Below are positions 37,061 through 45,834 of a DNA stretch of 64,000 nt, piece by piece. Location: the NCBI GenBank assembly GCA_947505245.1, contig CANNIZ010000001.1, positions 124,001-188,000 on the forward strand. Direction: 5' to 3'. The notes under the pieces are model-generated. The model saw only the letters and a list, made by a program, of their open reading frames with translations, did not search any database and was not told where the DNA came from. Positions within the stretch are counted from its first letter, which is position 1, and every line of letters starts with the position of its first letter. Both the position numbers and the translations under genes were made by a program. Source of the stretch: Pseudomonadota bacterium (lineage in GTDB: Bacteria > Myxococcota_A > UBA796 > GCA-2862545).

Positions 37061-38416
37061 GTGCGAAACCGAGGCGCCATCATCATCGCGGGTCTCTCGG
37101 TGGCGCTCCTCGCGCTCGCTGTTGGGTTCCACCGTCGCTCGTCCACGCCGCCTGGGGCGCCCAGTTCCGTCGTGCCCGGACGAACGAACGTCGTCGTCGC
37201 GATCGGGTGCACCCTCCGCGCCGACCAGACCACCCCCTACGGCGGCCCCTCCACCACGCCGTTCCTGGCCAGGCTCGCGGCCGAGGGCACGCGGTTCGAC
37301 GAGACGCTCGCCAACGCCCCGTGGACCAAAGCCGCCACGACCTCGATCGTGAGCGGCCAGTACGCGCTCGACCTCGCCGTCAACGCGCCCAACCGAGGTG
37401 ACGATCAGCGGCTCCCCGACCAGGCGGTGACGCTCGCCGAGCGGTTTCGCGAGGCCGGCTACGCGACGGTCGGCGGCACCGCGAACCCCAACAACAACGT
37501 CGTGTTCGGCTTTGAACAGGGGTTCGACCACTACTACGAAGGCACCGGCCTGTGGCGCGAGGGTGAGAACAAGGTGGCTGGGACCGTCGTGATCGACGAC
37601 GTGCTCGCGAACCTGCCCGCGGACCAGCCGTTCTACGCCCAGGTGCTCCTCGTCGACGCGCACTTCCCGTACGACGCTGGCGACGCGGCCGCCGCGTTCT
37701 GGCAGCCGTTCTCCCCCACGAAGCGCGTCGCCCAGTACCGCGCGATGCTCGGCAACCTCGACCGCGCGTTCGAGCACCTGTGGGACGGCCTCGTCGCGCG
37801 CGGCGTGGCGGACGACACCGTGTTCGTCGTGATCGGCGACCACGGCGAGGGCCTCTACGAGCCCGAGCACCACGGCGTCTCCCACGGGTCCTACCTGTAC
37901 CCGAGCGCGCTGCACGTGCCGTGGCTCGTGCGCGGGCCCGGCGTCGCGCCCGGCAACGTCGTGGGTGGGCTGTCGCAACAGCTCGATCTGTCCCCGACTC
38001 TGGGCGGCCTGTTCGGCCTGCCCCCGGCGCCAGGCCTCGAAGGGCGCGATCTCTCCGCTCTTCTCACCGGGGGATCCCGCGACACCGGCGAGACGCGCGT
38101 GTTCGCCGACACCTGGTTTCGCGCCGCCAACCGCGCCGCCGTGTACACGCCAACCCACGCGTGCCTGCGCGACTTTGCTCCACCTCGCGCGCCCGCATCC
38201 AAACAGCCACCGTTCGTCACGGGCTGCTTTGATCGCGTCGCGGATCCGACGATGACGACCACGATCGCCGACGACGCCCTGATGCAGGAGCTCGTCGACT
38301 GGAGGACGGAACACGAGGCAAGCCGCGCTGCGTTCGTGGCGGCCTACGGCGAGCCCGAAGCCACGATCAACGACGCGACGAGCGGTGCGCTGAGGGGCCT
38401 CGGCTACGTCGAATAG
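37061..38416 (+). CDS. Sulfatase/alkaline-phosphatase-fold protein with altered metal site
   Basis: 451 residues with an N-terminal signal anchor (IIIAGLSVALLALAVG). The C-terminal half keeps sulfatase-type motifs: VFVVIGDHGEGLYEPEHHGV with metal ligands, SHGSYLYPSALHVPWLVRGP, and the conserved start of the fold. The first motif, usually VTIDTLRADHLGCYG, here reads VAIGCTLRADQTTPYG, so the first metal-binding Asp is Cys and the His is Gln. The nucleophile position reads WTKAATTS instead of W-(C/S/T)-x-P-S. It may be a pseudoenzyme or use a different metal arrangement. Confidence 0.65.
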   Translation: MRNRGAIIIAGLSVALLALAVGFHRRSSTPPGAPSSVVPGRTNVVVAIGCTLRADQTTPYGGPSTTPFLARLAAEGTRFDETLANAPWTKAATTSIVSGQYALDLAVNAPNRGDDQRLPDQAVTLAERFREAGYATVGGTANPNNNVVFGFEQGFDHYYEGTGLWREGENKVAGTVVIDDVLANLPADQPFYAQVLLVDAHFPYDAGDAAAAFWQPFSPTKRVAQYRAMLGNLDRAFEHLWDGLVARGVADDTVFVVIGDHGEGLYEPEHHGVSHGSYLYPSALHVPWLVRGPGVAPGNVVGGLSQQLDLSPTLGGLFGLPPAPGLEGRDLSALLTGGSRDTGETRVFADTWFRAANRAAVYTPTHACLRDFAPPRAPASKQPPFVTGCFDRVADPTMTTTIADDALMQELVDWRTEHEASRAAFVAAYGEPEATINDATSGALRGLGYVE

Positions 38417-38419
38417 GTC

Positions 38420-38902
38420 TTAGCGACCGCGGCCCGTGTCGTCGCCACCGCCCCGCGGCCCAAGCACGAGTTCGAAGTCGGACATATCCTCGTCGGGATC
38501 GACCGGTGGCGCGTTGTCTGCGACCGCGACCGCCGGGACCGTGGCCGCGGAGGCCTCCGGCGACGCCCACAGATCGGAGTCGTCCAACGGGTCCGAGGCC
38601 TTCAACCGGCCCGCGGGTGCCGAACGAGCCACGGTCGCCGACTTGTGCGGCGCGGCCGCTACGACCGCCTCACGGGTCCCGTCTGTTCGGATGCGGCCGC
38701 CGTGCGCACGGGGCGGCTGCGGGACCGGCGCGACCGGCGCCTTCGCCACGCGCACGTTCCGCGCGACGCGAGGCGGCGCGGGGGCCTCCGAAGCGGAGAA
38801 CGCGGCCTGGGCGCCACCAGCGGTGAGCAGCGCGACCAGCGCGACGATCGTACCGAGCGTGCCGACGACGCCCACCCCTGCGATCAACAGTCCGCGGTCC
38901 AT
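38420..38902 (-). CDS. Membrane-anchored protein with disordered periplasmic region
   Basis: 160 residues. One N-terminal helix (about 5-33, with a final AQA) is followed by about 125 residues rich in Ala, Pro, Arg and Asp that look unstructured. The last part is acidic (DPDEDMSDFELVLGP). No family recognised. It is convergent with the sulfatase-fold gene, three bases apart, and downstream of the hydrolase gene on the same strand. Confidence 0.45.
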   Translation of the reverse strand: MDRGLLIAGVGVVGTLGTIVALVALLTAGGAQAAFSASEAPAPPRVARNVRVAKAPVAPVPQPPRAHGGRIRTDGTREAVVAAAPHKSATVARSAPAGRLKASDPLDDSDLWASPEASAATVPAVAVADNAPPVDPDEDMSDFELVLGPRGGGDDTGRGR

Positions 38903-38952
38903 GTGAACCCCCGCAGTGACTACGCTCGGGGCGCGCAGGGCATTCGAGGTCG

Positions 38953-39966
38953 CTACAGCCGATCGACCAGCGACCGCACGGCATCCGCGAATCCCTCGGG
39001 ATCATCGACCATCATGTAGTGCCCGGCGCCGGGAAAATCGAACAGCTCGGCGGACGGCCCGATCGCCTCGGTCATCGCGGCGCCCATCTCCGTCGGCGTG
39101 GTGCCGTCGAACTCGCCGGTCGCGACCACGACGGGAATGTCGACGACGCCGAGCTCGGGGAGCAGGTCCTCCCGGCCAGGGTCCGCGTCGATATGCGACG
39201 AGATCCGGTTCTTCGTGACCTGCGAGTCGATCAGGTTGTAGTGCGAGCCGAACACCGTACCGAGCAGCCCCGCCGTCTCAAAAGGAGGCCACGGTTCCAG
39301 CTCATCCTCGATCGTGTTGAGGTAGCGCCACAACTGCTCGCGCTCGGGGGTGTCCCACACAGGTGCCACCGTCGGGTTCGCGTCGCAGAACGCGAGGATC
39401 TCGTTCCACAGAGGGTCGGAAGCCCCCGCAGCGAGCTGCACGCCGGCGACGCGGCACGCGAAGTCGCGGCGATAGCGAATGTAGAGCTCGTCGGGGCCTG
39501 CGATGAACGCCGGCGCCGCGGCGACCCAGCCGTCGAACACGCCGGGATGATCGAGCTGGTACACGCCCGCGGTGTAGGTCCCGAACGAGTGGCTCATCAG
39601 CACGAACCTGTCGGGCGCGTAACGCGCGTCGAGCACCGCCACGACGGCATCGAGGTCGGCGAGGAGCTGGCCCATGGACTGGTCCGCTTCGGAGTAATCG
39701 CCGGTCGCGTTGCCCGTGCCGCGCCGGTCGTACCAGGCCACGGCCATGTGCGGCTCGAGCGTGTCCTGAAACGGCGTGTAGCCTACGGCCCGCTCGGCGA
39801 TGCTCGGGCCGCTCGGGCCGCCGGACTCGAAAAGGATGAGCGTTCCACTGTCGATGTTGCCGAACACCGCGACCGGGAGCACCGCGTCGTCGGTCGACAC
39901 GAACAGGTGGTCGCGCACCTGACCGTTCGCGCATCCAACCAAGGAAAACGCCAGGAATAAACGCAC
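38953..39966 (-). CDS. Alpha/beta-hydrolase lipoprotein (proline iminopeptidase-like)
   Basis: 337 residues beginning at GTG; lipobox FSLVGC. Catalytic triad parts are readable: the nucleophile elbow MSHSFGTYTAG near residue 125, the acid in ATGEFDGTTP and the His of GAGHYMMVDDPEG near the end. The oxyanion-side strand is GTLILFESGGPSGPS. The lid region and PFETAGLLGTVFGSHYN insertion are like the prolyl aminopeptidase/S33 group. The start shares one base with the previous gene's stop (TAGTG). Confidence 0.8.
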   Translation of the reverse strand: MRLFLAFSLVGCANGQVRDHLFVSTDDAVLPVAVFGNIDSGTLILFESGGPSGPSIAERAVGYTPFQDTLEPHMAVAWYDRRGTGNATGDYSEADQSMGQLLADLDAVVAVLDARYAPDRFVLMSHSFGTYTAGVYQLDHPGVFDGWVAAAPAFIAGPDELYIRYRRDFACRVAGVQLAAGASDPLWNEILAFCDANPTVAPVWDTPEREQLWRYLNTIEDELEPWPPFETAGLLGTVFGSHYNLIDSQVTKNRISSHIDADPGREDLLPELGVVDIPVVVATGEFDGTTPTEMGAAMTEAIGPSAELFDFPGAGHYMMVDDPEGFADAVRSLVDRL

Positions 39967-40442
39967 TAGAACCTCACCCCACCGGCGACCGCGAGATCGA
40001 CGCCGACGCCGTGAAACGTCGGGAACCGCAGCCCCACCTGGGGTCGCACGAACCAGGCCCCGACGGCCCCTTTCGCGACGGTGTGGCCAAGCTCGACCCC
40101 AGTCGACGCCGTGCCCCAGCTGTCACCCGCGAGCCACGCGCGTGACACCTCGCCGTCTACGACACGCCAGGTCGGCGCGGCCCAGAACCCATGCTCGAAG
40201 CCAACGTTCACGAACGCACCGTACGTCCCGCCGTGCGGGCGCGTCCACCGCAGCGCCGGCCCCGTCCGCGCGAACACCGCCACCATCAGGTTCGGGTGCC
40301 AATACGCGCCGGCCTCGGCTTCGATGTTCACGCCGAGCGGCCGCTCATGCCCCCATTCCGCACGCGCTGAGAGGCCCGGGTGCGAGAGGAAGTCCCCGTG
40401 GTAGGCGAGAGCGAGAGCGACCGGAAGTGCAGCGACCGACAT
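39966..40442 (-). CDS. Small outer-membrane-like protein
   Basis: 158 residues from the ATG preceding SVAALPVALALAYHG (a signal peptide); the longer frame upstream is not needed. The mature region alternates aromatic and hydrophobic residues (AGAYWHPNLMVAVFARTGP, then VNVGFEHGFW) and ends VAGGVRF with a C-terminal Phe, the typical outer-membrane barrel ending. It overlaps the hydrolase gene by one base, so they are co-translated. Confidence 0.55.
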   Translation of the reverse strand: MSVAALPVALALAYHGDFLSHPGLSARAEWGHERPLGVNIEAEAGAYWHPNLMVAVFARTGPALRWTRPHGGTYGAFVNVGFEHGFWAAPTWRVVDGEVSRAWLAGDSWGTASTGVELGHTVAKGAVGAWFVRPQVGLRFPTFHGVGVDLAVAGGVRF

Positions 40443-40510
40443 GCAGCTTCCCCCAGCAAAGGCTTCCGTTGGGCAAGACACCGCACCTGCCCATGACCGC
40501 TACCCGACCC

Positions 40511-41842
40511 CTACTTTCCGATGCAGAAACGCGCGAACAGCGAGTCGAGGACGTCCTTCCCAGCGTCCAACCCGACGATCGCGTCGAGCTCGCGGATCGC
40601 CCGCGTCACGGCGTCGGCCGCGACAGCGACCCCGGCGGTACCGACGTCCTCACACGCCTCGTCGAGGCAGCCCGCCGCCGCGAGCAGGTGATCGCGCTGC
40701 CGCGTCGACGCGATGCGCACGACCTCTTCCACCGATGGCTGGCCGATGAGGCGCTCGCGCAGCGCGGAGCGGAGCACCTGCAGGCCCTCCCCTGACCGCG
40801 CCGACGTCGCGATCGCACCCGACGGCGCCGCGTCCACGCCTTCGCGATCGACGCCGTTGTAGACGACCAACCGCCGCCGGGCCGACGTGCGCTCGAGGAT
40901 CTCCTGCTCGACGGGATCGGTTCCGGAGCGCGCTCTTAGCACCACCACGATCACGTCGACGTCCGCGACGAGCTCCCGCGCCAACGCGAGCCCGGCCGCC
41001 TCGACGGGATCGCCTGTGGCGCGCTCTCCGGCGGTGTCGAGCAGCGTGACGTGGACGCCCTCCAGATCGAACGAGGCTTCGATCACGTCGCGCGTAGTGC
41101 CCGGGCTCTCGTGCACGATCGCGCGGGGTCGTCCGAGGAGCGCGTTGAACAGCGACGACTTGCCCGCGTTCACGGTGCCGACCAGGGCGACGCGCGCGCC
41201 GCTCACGAGCACGCGGCCGACGTCGCAGGTCGCCGCCAACGCGCGGGTCGCGTCCGACGCTGCGCGAAGGCCGTCGATCAACGCGTCGTCCGGCACGGTG
41301 GCGAGCTCGTCGTCGGGCCAGTCCAGGCGCGCCTCGAGGTCCGCCGCGGCGTCCACGAGCGGCGAACGGAGCCGCGTCACGGCTTCGGCCAGCCGCCCGT
41401 CGAGGCCCGCGCGGGCCACCGACAGCCCCGCGTCCGTCGTCGCCTCGGCGATCAACAGCACCGCCTCGGCGCCCGCGAGGTCGATTCGTCCATTCACGAG
41501 CGCACGGCGCGTAAATTCGCCGGCGTCTGCCGCGCGCGCGCCTGCGCGGAGCGCGCACGCGATCAGCCGACGAACGATGTGATCGTTTCCGTGGCAGGTG
41601 ATCTCGATCAGATCTTCACCCGTCGCCGAGCGCGGGCCGGCGAACAGGACCGCCACGCCGTCGTCGTAGACCACGTCACCGTCGACGAGGTCCACGCGGC
41701 GCGGCCGCCGGTCGGATAGCAGGGACGTGGTTCGCAAGGCGGCGACCGCACCGAACACGACGATCGCGTCGCGTCCGGTGAGTCGAACCAGCGCCAGGGC
41801 CGCCCGCCCCGGGGGCGTGGCGGCCGCGACTACCGCGTCCAC
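40511..41842 (-). CDS. mnmE: tRNA uridine-34 modification GTPase MnmE
   Basis: 443 residues; with MnmG it installs the cmnm5 group at U34 of several tRNAs. The N-terminal tetrahydrofolate-binding domain has GEDLIEITCHGN. The central GTPase has G1 GTVNAGKSSLF, the G2 Thr in SPGTTRDVIE and G3 LLDTAGERAT. The G4 position reads YNGVDREG, not N-K-x-D, which is odd. The C-terminal CIGK, needed for catalysis, is intact. Last gene of the rpmH-rnpA-yidD-yidC-jag-mnmE set, 7 bases after jag. Confidence 0.95.
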   Translation of the reverse strand: MDAVVAAATPPGRAALALVRLTGRDAIVVFGAVAALRTTSLLSDRRPRRVDLVDGDVVYDDGVAVLFAGPRSATGEDLIEITCHGNDHIVRRLIACALRAGARAADAGEFTRRALVNGRIDLAGAEAVLLIAEATTDAGLSVARAGLDGRLAEAVTRLRSPLVDAAADLEARLDWPDDELATVPDDALIDGLRAASDATRALAATCDVGRVLVSGARVALVGTVNAGKSSLFNALLGRPRAIVHESPGTTRDVIEASFDLEGVHVTLLDTAGERATGDPVEAAGLALARELVADVDVIVVVLRARSGTDPVEQEILERTSARRRLVVYNGVDREGVDAAPSGAIATSARSGEGLQVLRSALRERLIGQPSVEEVVRIASTRQRDHLLAAAGCLDEACEDVGTAGVAVAADAVTRAIRELDAIVGLDAGKDVLDSLFARFCIGK

Positions 41843-41849
41843 GGCGAGG

Positions 41850-43046
41850 TCAGTTGGCCTCGTTCGGGATGACCTGGATGAACTTCTGGCCGTCCTTCTC
41901 TTCGGACTTGCTCGAGACGCCGTCGATGCCGGAGATCTCGAGGTGCACGATGCGGCGGTCGTAGCTGTTGAGGTCGAGCTTGATCGTGATCGTCTTGCCC
42001 GTCTCCTTGGCCTTGCCAGCCGCGCGACGCGCGAGCTCCTTCAGCGTGTCTTCGCCGTAGCGCTTCTCGTCGCCACGATCGCTGCCACGGTCGCCGCCGC
42101 GATCACCACCGCGGGGACGATCGCCGCCGCCGCCGCGCTCGCGACGCGGGGGACGATCGCCGCGGTCACGACGCTCTTCGCGGGGAGGACGGGCCTCGCG
42201 AGGGGCCTCTTCGCCGCGCGGGCGGTCATCGGCCACGTCGACGTCGATCGTGAGCTCGCCGTACGCCTTGACGAGCGCGAGCTTGAGCAGGTGGCGGATG
42301 GCGCCCAACGTGCTGCCGCGCTTGCCGACGATGCGGCCGGCCCGCTCGGCCTGAACGCGCAGGTGGACGCGCTCGCTGCTGCCGGTGCCCGTCACGGTGC
42401 CCGCGACGTCCATCAGCTTGATCAGCTCGGCGAACCAGGTCTCGGCGAACCGCGACGCGTCGGTCGGGCCGGCTTCGGCGCCCTTGAGAGCCTCGGGCTT
42501 GTAGGGGGCCTCACGATCGCGATCGCGATCGCGGTCGCGCTCGGGCGCCGGCGCGCGGGGCGGACGCGCCTCGCGAGGCGGACGGGGTTCACGGGGCTCG
42601 CGGGGGGCCGCCGCTTCGGCCGGGGCGTCGCTCGCCTCGAGCGCACCCTCTTCCACGGGCAGACCGCCGCCGCGCTCGTCGCGACGAGGTCCACGGCCAC
42701 GGCCGCCGCGATCACCGCGGTCGCCGCGATCACCACCGCGGGGACGATCGCCGCGATCGCCGCGATCGCCGCGATCCTCTCGGTCGCTGCGCTCGGGCCG
42801 GTCCGACGACTCGGTGCGGGCTTCGCGCGGCGGCGGCTCTTCGGACGGATCTCCCGCCCAGGCCGTGATCTTCACCGTCGTCCGCGGCACGGGGCGACCC
42901 GCCGAGCTGCGAAAGTGCGACATGTCGAACTTGTACTTGACGCGGTTCGTGTCGACGCCGAGCGCCGTGGCTGCCTCGGCGATCGCCGCCGAGAGATCCT
43001 TGCCTTCCCCACTGACCGTCTGAACGCCTTCTGGAACTGAGCTCAT
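41850..43046 (-). CDS. jag: KhpB/Jag RNA-binding protein with long Arg-Asp-Gly linkers
   Basis: 398 residues, almost twice the usual ~200. The N-terminal Jag_N domain (about 1-50, EGKDLSAAIAEAATALGV) is followed by a disordered linker of RGDRGDRGD and RPPREARPP units (about 70-175). A KH domain follows with the GxxG loop GKRG (RIVGKRGSTLGAIRHLL). A second Arg/Gly/Asp-rich insertion comes before the C-terminal R3H domain (RRIVHLEI), which keeps the R-x3-H pair. The binding domains are intact, so the extra length is unusual linker sequence. It lies between yidC and mnmE as is usual. Confidence 0.9.
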   Translation of the reverse strand: MSSVPEGVQTVSGEGKDLSAAIAEAATALGVDTNRVKYKFDMSHFRSSAGRPVPRTTVKITAWAGDPSEEPPPREARTESSDRPERSDREDRGDRGDRGDRPRGGDRGDRGDRGGRGRGPRRDERGGGLPVEEGALEASDAPAEAAAPREPREPRPPREARPPRAPAPERDRDRDRDREAPYKPEALKGAEAGPTDASRFAETWFAELIKLMDVAGTVTGTGSSERVHLRVQAERAGRIVGKRGSTLGAIRHLLKLALVKAYGELTIDVDVADDRPRGEEAPREARPPREERRDRGDRPPRRERGGGGDRPRGGDRGGDRGSDRGDEKRYGEDTLKELARRAAGKAKETGKTITIKLDLNSYDRRIVHLEISGIDGVSSKSEEKDGQKFIQVIPNEAN

Positions 43047-43119
43047 TTCCCGTTTCCTCCGTTTGTTCCCAGGACCCGTCCCGCATCCGTCTGAGCCGCC
43101 GATTCGGCTCGCAACCGGA

Positions 43120-44757
43120 CTACGCGGGAACGGGCGCTGGTACGCGCGTATGAACGCGCTTCATCCACCACTGTTGAAGCATGGACAACACGATGTTGGC
43201 CAGCGAGTACACCACGAGCCCCGAGGGCACCGAAAACATGATGACGCCGAAGATCAGCGGCATCAGCTTCATCACTTGCTGTTGGGCCGGGTCGAGGTTG
43301 CCGGTCGGCATCGTCCGCTGCTGGAGCGCCATGGCTCCCACGACGAGCAGAGGAAGAATGCCGATCGGGTCGATCGACGACAGGTCCTTCAGGTAGAAGA
43401 ACGGCTGCTGGTGGATCTCCACCGCGCTGCCGATCATCGTGTACAACGAAATAAACACGGGGATCTGCGCCACCATCGGCAGGCAGCCGCCCACGGGGCT
43501 CGCGCCCGATGTGGACCACAGCTCCATCTGCTTCTTCGCCAGCTCTTCCGGCTGGTCCACGTAGCGCTCCTGCAGCTCCTTGATCTTGGGCTGCAGGTCC
43601 TGCATGGCCTGACCGCTGCGGAACGCCTTGAGCTGGATCGGATACAGCGCGCTCTTCACGAGCAACGTGAGGGCGATGATCGCGAGGCCCCAGTTTCCGA
43701 CGTAGCCATGGAGGAACTTCAACAGCCACAGCAGCGGCCGCACGAAAATTCCGAAATAACCGAGATCTATCGCGTTCTTCAGATCCGGAGACACCGACGC
43801 GAGCTCTTCGATCTCTTTCGGCCCCACGTAGACGGTCTGCTTCACGACGATGGCCTGACCAGCGCCCACGGTGACCGGGGCGCGCCATTCGACGCCGTGT
43901 AGCAGCGCCTGGCCCGCAACCTTCGGACCGAACGTGAGCGACTCGTTGCCGAGGCTGCCACCCACAGCGAACACGCCGAAATAGTGGTCGTGGATGCCGA
44001 ACCACTGGACCGGACCCGCATAGGGCGAGATCTCCTCAGGCAGGCTAGACCACCGCACTGCGGAGCCTTCGGCCATGCCGATCGGACGCGCGCCGAGCGT
44101 GCTTCGACTCGTGGTGGCGTCCATCACGTCGTAAGCTTCGAGGAACACGTCGCCCGACCACGCGACGGTGCCGGGGTTCGTCCACGTCGTGACGACGTCG
44201 ACATGGCAGTCGGGACGTGCCGTGTAGGAGCGACCGATCTCCACGCCACCCGCGCTGGCCTTCAACGCGATCGAATCGAGCTTGGCGTCCACGACCGTGA
44301 AGCTGGCAGGAACGGCGTCCGCGGACCCCGCACCCACCGCGAGCATCGTCGAGTCGGCGGTGAGCAGGCGCGCGGGCCCGCCCTCCGTCTCATACGGGTG
44401 CCAGCTGTCGGTGGTGGTGCCGTTGATGCGATGCCACGCCCAGGTCCACACCGCCGTCGCCTTGAAGTCAGCCTTCCAACTTGGCAGTGTGAGGTCGCGC
44501 AGCGCGCCGCCGTTAGTGGTGACGGCTGCCTTCACGTTGCAGAACTCGAACGGGAGCGTCTTCTCGACGTAGCCAGCAGGCGGCGACGACGATGCGGCGG
44601 ACGCAGGCGAAGATGCGGCGGACGCAGGCGACGCGGGCGTCTCGATCGGCGCGCTCGTGTCGAGCGGCGGGGGCACCGGCGCCTTCACGAAGAAGAAGAA
44701 GTACCCCTGGACGAGCAGGAACGAGATCAGCAGCGCAAGGATGGTGCGGCGATCCAT
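43120..44757 (-). CDS. yidC: Membrane protein insertase YidC
   Basis: 545 residues, typical of Gram-negative YidC. An N-terminal membrane anchor (3-25) is followed by a Ala/Pro-rich tether and a large periplasmic beta domain (about 60-350; SWKADFKATAVWTWAW and LTFGPKVAGQALLH). The conserved insertase core begins near residue 355 (GIFVRPLLWLLKFLHGYVGN) with five helices, including SGASPVGGCLPMVAQIPVFI. The gene starts 3 bases after the yidD stop, so yidD and yidC are co-transcribed with rnpA and rpmH. Confidence 0.95.
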   Translation of the reverse strand: MDRRTILALLISFLLVQGYFFFFVKAPVPPPLDTSAPIETPASPASAASSPASAASSSPPAGYVEKTLPFEFCNVKAAVTTNGGALRDLTLPSWKADFKATAVWTWAWHRINGTTTDSWHPYETEGGPARLLTADSTMLAVGAGSADAVPASFTVVDAKLDSIALKASAGGVEIGRSYTARPDCHVDVVTTWTNPGTVAWSGDVFLEAYDVMDATTSRSTLGARPIGMAEGSAVRWSSLPEEISPYAGPVQWFGIHDHYFGVFAVGGSLGNESLTFGPKVAGQALLHGVEWRAPVTVGAGQAIVVKQTVYVGPKEIEELASVSPDLKNAIDLGYFGIFVRPLLWLLKFLHGYVGNWGLAIIALTLLVKSALYPIQLKAFRSGQAMQDLQPKIKELQERYVDQPEELAKKQMELWSTSGASPVGGCLPMVAQIPVFISLYTMIGSAVEIHQQPFFYLKDLSSIDPIGILPLLVVGAMALQQRTMPTGNLDPAQQQVMKLMPLIFGVIMFSVPSGLVVYSLANIVLSMLQQWWMKRVHTRVPAPVPA

Positions 44758-44760
44758 CGT

Positions 44761-45036
44761 TCAGGCCTCCTGGGACTTGGAGGACGTGACCTGGCCCGCG
44801 GCGGGCGAGACGACCCGGCCGGAGGCCGGTGGGACGGGATCGTAGCCACCCGCGCTGAACGGCTGGCAGCGCAGGATGCGCCAGGTTCCCAATCCGACGC
44901 CGCGAATGGCGCCGTGCGTCTGAATCGCTTCGAGCGTGTAGCTGCTACACGTTGGCTGAAAGCGGCATACCGGCGGCGTGTACGCTGAGATGTATCGCTG
45001 GTAGAAGCGAATCAGTGCGACAAGGATCGACTTCAT
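44761..45036 (-). CDS. yidD: Membrane protein insertion efficiency factor YidD
   Basis: 91 residues; the family signature ([19 protein letters not shown], then [13 protein letters not shown]) is complete, with the conserved Cys residues. A basic, amphipathic N-terminal helix attaches it to the membrane. Its start overlaps the end of rnpA by 4 bases (ATGA). The C-terminal ~20 residues are Ser/Ala-rich and extend beyond the core. Confidence 0.95.
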   Translation of the reverse strand: MKSILVALIRFYQRYISAYTPPVCRFQPTCSSYTLEAIQTHGAIRGVGLGTWRILRCQPFSAGGYDPVPPASGRVVSPAAGQVTSSKSQEA

Positions 45037-45422
45037 CGAAGGGGGGCTCTCGACGCCGCGGCCGTACAGATCCGCTCGACCTCGAGACGGAACTGAGCCG
45101 ACCCCGCGTGGGCCGCCTCCGAACGAGCGATAAGCACCAGATCGACACCGTCGAGCCCTGGGCGGACATGCCGAATCGCTTCTCGCAGGTGGCGTTTCAC
45201 GCGGTTGCGCACCACCGCACCACCGACCTTGCGCGATACGGCGAGGCCGAACCGCGCGGGCCCGGCGCCGCGCTGGAGAAACACACCGACCAGAAGCGAG
45301 CCCTTGATCCGACGCCCGCGTTGTTGCACGGGCGCGAATTCCGGACTCTTTCGGAGACGAGCAGCCTTGGGGAACCCGAAGCGCGCGCCCCCGCTGACCC
45401 CACCTCGGCCAACGGCCGACAC
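45033..45422 (-). CDS. rnpA: Ribonuclease P protein component
   Basis: 129 residues when started at GTG 45422; a second in-frame GTG at 45452, 10 codons upstream and in the first copy of a 30-bp duplication, gives 139. It is the protein subunit of RNase P, which matures tRNA 5' ends. Seen are the N-terminal [20 protein letters not shown] and the RNA-binding [14 protein letters not shown] motif. Longer starts further upstream would run into rpmH. The gene follows rpmH and overlaps yidD by 4 bases. Confidence 0.9.
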   Translation of the reverse strand: MSAVGRGGVSGGARFGFPKAARLRKSPEFAPVQQRGRRIKGSLLVGVFLQRGAGPARFGLAVSRKVGGAVVRNRVKRHLREAIRHVRPGLDGVDLVLIARSEAAHAGSAQFRLEVERICTAAASRAPLR

Positions 45423-45460
45423 AGGATCAGTGTCTCGGCCAACGGCCGACACAGGATCAG
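45404..45460 (-). repeat. 30-bp direct duplication with internal hairpin between rpmH and rnpA
   Basis: Two copies of a 27-base stretch, start-to-start distance 30, cover the rpmH stop codon and the start region of rnpA. Each contains TCGGCCGTTGGCCGA, a perfect 6-bp stem with a GTT loop, and each carries a GTG in the rnpA frame (DPVSAVGR repeated). The result is two tandem hairpins and two alternative rnpA starts on the rpmH-rnpA transcript. Confidence 0.8.
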
Positions 45461-45612
45461 TGCTTCTTGTCGTACGCGGTGACGGTGAGCCGCTGGCGGC
45501 CCTTTGCGCGACGACGCGCGAGGAGGGCACGACCGGAGGCGGTCTTCATACGCGCGCGGAACCCGTGGGTACGAACGCGCTTGAGGTTGTGGGGCTGGAA
45601 TGTGCGCTTCAT
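45457..45612 (-). CDS. rpmH: Large ribosomal subunit protein bL34
   Basis: 51 residues: starts [20 protein letters not shown] and ends TAYDKKH, with the basic [20 protein letters not shown] centre. This is standard L34 length and sequence. It is the first gene of the rpmH-rnpA-yidD-yidC-jag-mnmE block and is divergent from dnaA, with the 222-base gap 45613-45834 between them. Confidence 0.95.
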   Translation of the reverse strand: MKRTFQPHNLKRVRTHGFRARMKTASGRALLARRRAKGRQRLTVTAYDKKH

Positions 45613-45834
45613 GATTCACTCGCAAAAGAGGCTGGCCTCGTATCGCAGCCCGACGCACCGGGCAACCCGACGGGTCCGACGATCGGATCTTGGACGCCTC
45701 CCGCTTGTCCGATCAGGGCTCCTGGGGATAGGTTTCCCCCAGTTCGTCCCCAGCCCCGCCTTTACGCGATCCGGAGGTGTTCTCCCCGATCGAGTGGCGG
45801 TGCCGTTCCGATTCTCCACAGCTGGAAGGTGTCG

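Noticed and set aside
45613-45834. Additional DnaA boxes upstream of dnaA
   Set aside because: Only a weak TGGGGATAGG and a TCTCCACA are seen; neither is close enough to the consensus to call.
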